Shown here in pieces: positions 7,179 through 9,472 of a stretch of DNA of 9,472 nucleotides; the first letter of the stretch is position 1; each line of letters opens with the position of its first letter. The DNA is taken from contig DAOUVA010000136.1 in the NCBI GenBank assembly GCA_030667885.1, positions 1 to 9,472 of the forward strand, in the 5' to 3' direction. A model generated the notes under the pieces. It did no database searches and was not told where the DNA came from. It saw only the letters and a program-made list of their open reading frames with translations. The position numbers and the translations under genes are program-made. The stretch comes from Phycisphaerae bacterium. Its GTDB lineage: Bacteria; Planctomycetota; Phycisphaerae; Sedimentisphaerales; Anaerobacaceae.

Positions 7179-7694
7179 GTGGCAGCTAAAAAGGTAGCTA
7201 TTATGGTTGACGAAATGTATCAGGTCCTTGAGGTTTGGTTTCCTTACTATCGCCTCAAAGAAGCCGGTCTGGAGGTGAATTTTGTTGCCGCCGAGGCAAA
7301 AAAGCAATATCATTCAAAGGAAGGCTATCCCTGTATCTCAGAGATTGCCGCGTCAGAAGCTGATGCCGGCGATTACGATTGTATAGTCGTGCCGGGCGGA
7401 TTCGCTCCGGATTTTATGCGAAGAAACGCCGACGTCATAAGGTTTGCGAATGATATGGTAAACGCCGGCAAGATTATAGCGGCTATCTGTCATGGCGGTT
7501 GGCTGTTGTGCAGCACCCCTGTTTTCAGGGGCAAAAAGGCGACATGTTTTATGGCAATCAAAGATGACATTATAAATGCCGGCGCCGAGTATATGGATGC
7601 CGAATGCGTTGTGGATGGAAATTTGATTACATCACGCAAACCGGACGATTTGCCGGCCTTTTGTGTGGCTATCTTAGCAGCTCTTGGAAAATAA
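7179..7694 (+). CDS. DJ-1/PfpI family protein
   Basis: This 171-aa protein has the class I glutamine-amidotransferase-like fold of the PfpI/YhbO branch. The first strand KKVAIMVDEMYQ is followed by E18, at the position of the conserved glutamate that contacts the active cysteine. VPGGFAPDFMR (71-81) and the nucleophile elbow AAICHGGWLL (101-110) with C104-H105 are intact, and LITSRKPDDLPAF (149-161) is the usual C-terminal motif. Length matches the family. Members are described as proteases, chaperones or deglycases acting on glyoxal-type damage; the deglycase role is debated, so I give no specific reaction. It is cytoplasmic. The gene starts 5 nt after the stop of the secreted fusion protein and is probably cotranscribed with it and the response regulator. 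Confidence 0.93.
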   Translation: MAAKKVAIMVDEMYQVLEVWFPYYRLKEAGLEVNFVAAEAKKQYHSKEGYPCISEIAASEADAGDYDCIVVPGGFAPDFMRRNADVIRFANDMVNAGKIIAAICHGGWLLCSTPVFRGKKATCFMAIKDDIINAGAEYMDAECVVDGNLITSRKPDDLPAFCVAILAALGK

Positions 7695-7721
7695 TAAATA
7701 CGATTATAGGAGCATTATTTT

Positions 7722-8204
7722 ATGAACAAGATAAAAGACAACACAGGGCAGGACAAAACACCTATTGTCCTGGTTGTGGATGACAATCAGCAGAATCTTG
7801 AATTATTACAGGTATATCTTGAGGATGTGGACTGCCGGAGCATATCGGCCTGTGATGGGCCCGAGGCCCTGGATATCATAGCTAAAGAGCCTCCGGATTT
7901 AATTTTGCTGGATGTGATGATGCCTAAAATGAGCGGCTTTGAGGTTTGCAGGAGGATAAAGAATGACCCCAAAACCAGTGATATTCCCGTCATAATGGTA
8001 ACCGCACTTAACGAATTTGGTGACATCGAGCGAGCTATTGATTCGGGTACTGATGATTTTCTCAGTAAACCCGTAAATAAGCTTGAGTTGTTAACGCGGA
8101 TTAAAACTATGCTGAAATTAAAACACTTAAGCGACAAACTCGAGCGCACGTTGGCATATTTGAGCGAGATAGAAAAACAGGCCCAAATGGCAAAGTCCGA
8201 TTAA
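7722..8204 (+). CDS. Stand-alone response regulator (receiver domain only)
   Basis: A 160-aa cytoplasmic phosphorylation switch. The receiver domain spans about residues 14-132: acidic pair D20-D21, phosphoacceptor D64 in LILLDVMMPKMSGFE, T94 in IMVTAL and K116 in FLSKPV, so every catalytic position is present. The receiver sequence resembles those of PleD-like proteins. After it comes only a charged helix (about 131-160, probable coiled coil) and no DNA-binding, GGDEF or other output domain, so it must act through protein contacts or as a phosphorelay intermediate. The start is clear: AGGAG at 7708-7712, nine bases before ATG. It follows the PfpI-like gene after 27 nt and is the last gene of the operon. 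No kinase is adjacent on this strand; the divergent soluble kinase is a candidate partner. Confidence 0.93.
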   Translation: MNKIKDNTGQDKTPIVLVVDDNQQNLELLQVYLEDVDCRSISACDGPEALDIIAKEPPDLILLDVMMPKMSGFEVCRRIKNDPKTSDIPVIMVTALNEFGDIERAIDSGTDDFLSKPVNKLELLTRIKTMLKLKHLSDKLERTLAYLSEIEKQAQMAKSD

Positions 8205-8587
8205 GGATTGTATTTATAGGCTATATTAGAGCGAACCGTAATCGACGTTATTGGCCTGTGTACAATTAATTATATGTCACTCCTAAATTTGTTTTTTTGG
8301 GGGTGGCAAAAGGGGGGTAATAAACCCGATAACCGCGTTCTAAAATCGTAACAATCCGCACATCACACACAATCGCCATAACAAAATAACAAAATGAAAA
8401 AGTAGGTGCTAATTACTAAAATAGGGCTTAATACGCCTTTGCCTATTGTCGATACTTAAGTTAACGTTTTCAGGTAATTTACAATTTACATGGAAAAAAG
8501 CGGGTCTGGGATCGCACGAAAATAGTAAAAGGGCAATCGAGACCCGATTGTTAATAAAGAATCGAATTTGGCTCCGCAGGAGGGTGT
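8205..8587 (+). other. 383-bp gene-free leader region upstream of the TPR gene
   Basis: No credible gene lies here; one open frame (8446-8718) overlaps the TPR gene in another phase and has no family character. Features seen: a T-run followed by G-runs (8292-8317); a bulged inverted repeat AATAGGGC/GCCTATT (8420-8427 with 8441-8447); a 7-bp inverted repeat CGGGTCT/AGACCCG (8501-8507 with 8540-8546); a 6-bp hairpin CAATCG/CGATTG with a 5-nt loop (8534-8550); and a 5-bp repeat CGATT/AATCG (8545-8549 with 8560-8564). I saw no convincing -35/-10 pair, no uridine-tailed terminator after the response regulator, and no match to a riboswitch class I know. Confidence 0.6.
8572..8583 (+). promoter_or_regulatory. 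Ribosome binding site of the TPR gene, inside a small hairpin
   Basis: AGGAGG at 8578-8583 stands four bases before the ATG at 8588. CTCC (8572-8575) can pair with GGAG (8579-8582) across a 3-nt GCA loop, so the site may be partly masked in the messenger. Confidence 0.6.
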
Positions 8588-9472
8588 ATGAGTCAGTTAC
8601 TGGAAATTCTCGGCAGGGCGATCACCATCGATATTACCGATTTGATATGGCATTGGTTAAATGCGGTAAAACCCCTGAAAGACGACAGCCAGGCTGTTCG
8701 GTATCGCGAGTTGAATAAGGCTTTAGAGCTGATTGGAGATATGAAGCTCAATGCCGCCACCGAGCAGCTAAGGATGTATCTGTTCGAAAACTCTTCCTGT
8801 ACGTATGGCCGCCTGGCGGTGGCTGCCATTTATCTGCACAACAACAAATTGAACGAGGCAATCAAAGAATTAAACTCGGTCTATTTGCGCCGGCCGAATA
8901 ATACAATGGCTCTTTATGCTCTTGGCTATTGTTATGAACGGCTTGGCAAAGAGTCTCAGGCCATCGAATTTTATCAGGACTGTCTGAAGTTCAAAAGCTA
9001 TCTACAGCTTCCTGCCCAGCGGTTGGCCGCCATTTACTTCAAAAAGGGTCAGCCCGAAAAAACCATAGAGCAATATGAGATATTGCAAACTGAATATCCT
9101 GACGACATATCGATGCTTGTAACTCTTGGGCATCTGTATATTGCCACTGAACAATTTATGAAGGCCATTGAAACCTTCAACAATGCCATTTTGATACATC
9201 CGGACAATTACCACTCTCAGGATGACAATGTGGATCAACTCTTTGCCGAGGGCCAATTCCACGAGGCATTGGAGCAGCTTGAATACTTATTAGAGGATCA
9301 GCCCAACAGAGCCGATTTGCTGATGAAGCATGCCGATATCCTTCGTATGCTGGGCAACACCAATGAGGCTGTTTCACAATATGAAGGGGCACTGCAACTC
9401 TGCCCTGAATTCCTCGAGGCCACTATAAAGCTTGGGACACAATATCTACAGTTGCACGAGGAGCGGCTTGCC
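8588..9472 (+). CDS. Tetratricopeptide repeat (TPR) protein, 3' end beyond the window
   Basis: An open frame of 295 codons from the ATG at 8588 to the right edge without a stop. The start is supported by AGGAGG, and an in-frame TAA at 8555-8557 excludes an earlier start. After an N-terminal stretch of about 35 residues (MSQLLEILGR, then an amphipathic ITDLIWHWL segment) the protein consists of paired helices of the TPR type. Clear units include LAVAAIYLHNNKLNEAIKEL (76-95), ALYALGYCYERLGKESQAIE (108-127), LVTLGHLYIATEQFMKAIET (177-196) and LLMKHADILRMLGNTNEAVS (244-263). TPR arrays are protein-interaction scaffolds. There is no signal peptide or strong membrane segment at the N-terminus, so it is probably cytoplasmic. 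The partner and function cannot be told from this part. Confidence 0.9.
   Translation, partial: MSQLLEILGRAITIDITDLIWHWLNAVKPLKDDSQAVRYRELNKALELIGDMKLNAATEQLRMYLFENSSCTYGRLAVAAIYLHNNKLNEAIKELNSVYLRRPNNTMALYALGYCYERLGKESQAIEFYQDCLKFKSYLQLPAQRLAAIYFKKGQPEKTIEQYEILQTEYPDDISMLVTLGHLYIATEQFMKAIETFNNAILIHPDNYHSQDDNVDQLFAEGQFHEALEQLEYLLEDQPNRADLLMKHADILRMLGNTNEAVSQYEGALQLCPEFLEATIKLGTQYLQLHEERLA

Noticed and set aside
8215..8225. TATAG-G-CTATA palindrome just after the response regulator
   Set aside because: The AT-rich half-sites are 5 bp with a 1-nt centre, which cannot form a hairpin, and as an operator it is indistinguishable from chance.
8446..8718. Plus-strand open frame of 90 codons before the TPR gene
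   Set aside because: It overlaps the well-supported TPR start in another phase, has no ribosome binding site, and its product shows no domain character.

Overview
The window (moderate GC, tightly packed genes, frequent TTG/GTG starts) looks like chromosomal DNA of an environmental bacterium. The best taxonomic guess is Planctomycetota, perhaps a Phycisphaerae-like lineage. That guess rests on a secreted protein joining a formylglycine-generating-enzyme-like (FGE/SUMF1) domain to a BNR/sialidase-like domain, together with a TPR protein and a GT-C glycosyltransferase. It is an inference from gene style; no phylogenetic marker gene is present.

The left half (1-4721) is a leftward gene cluster. 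It reads from a short soluble histidine kinase (4721-3930), through a full-length CorC/HlyC-type CNNM membrane protein (3930-2674) and a second, shorter CNNM paralogue (2684-1674), to a multi-pass GT-C glycosyltransferase (1628-78). The first 11 codons of a possible further gene lie at the left edge (33-1). The first three genes overlap (by 1 nt and 11 nt), so they are almost certainly cotranscribed and translationally coupled. The last two follow after gaps of about 45 nt.

The right half runs rightward from a divergent 143-bp intergenic region. An unrecognised 88-aa protein (4865-5131) is followed by the secreted FGE-like/sialidase-like fusion (5143-7173), a PfpI/DJ-1 family protein (7179-7694) and a stand-alone response regulator (7722-8204). 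Gaps are 11, 5 and 27 nt, so this is a likely four-gene operon. A 383-bp gene-free stretch follows. It carries several short inverted repeats, some mutually exclusive, and a tiny hairpin that includes the Shine-Dalgarno sequence. It leads into a TPR protein (8588 onward) that runs off the right edge.

Functionally, the left operon looks like cation homeostasis or envelope stress signalling joined to lipid-linked sugar transfer. The right operon combines exported glycan-related chemistry with a cytoplasmic stress protein and a phosphorylation switch. The kinase lacks an obvious response regulator in its own operon, and the response regulator lacks a kinase in its own, so they may be partners across the divergent promoter region; this is inference. 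No mobile element, CRISPR array, tRNA, rRNA or confident intrinsic terminator was seen.
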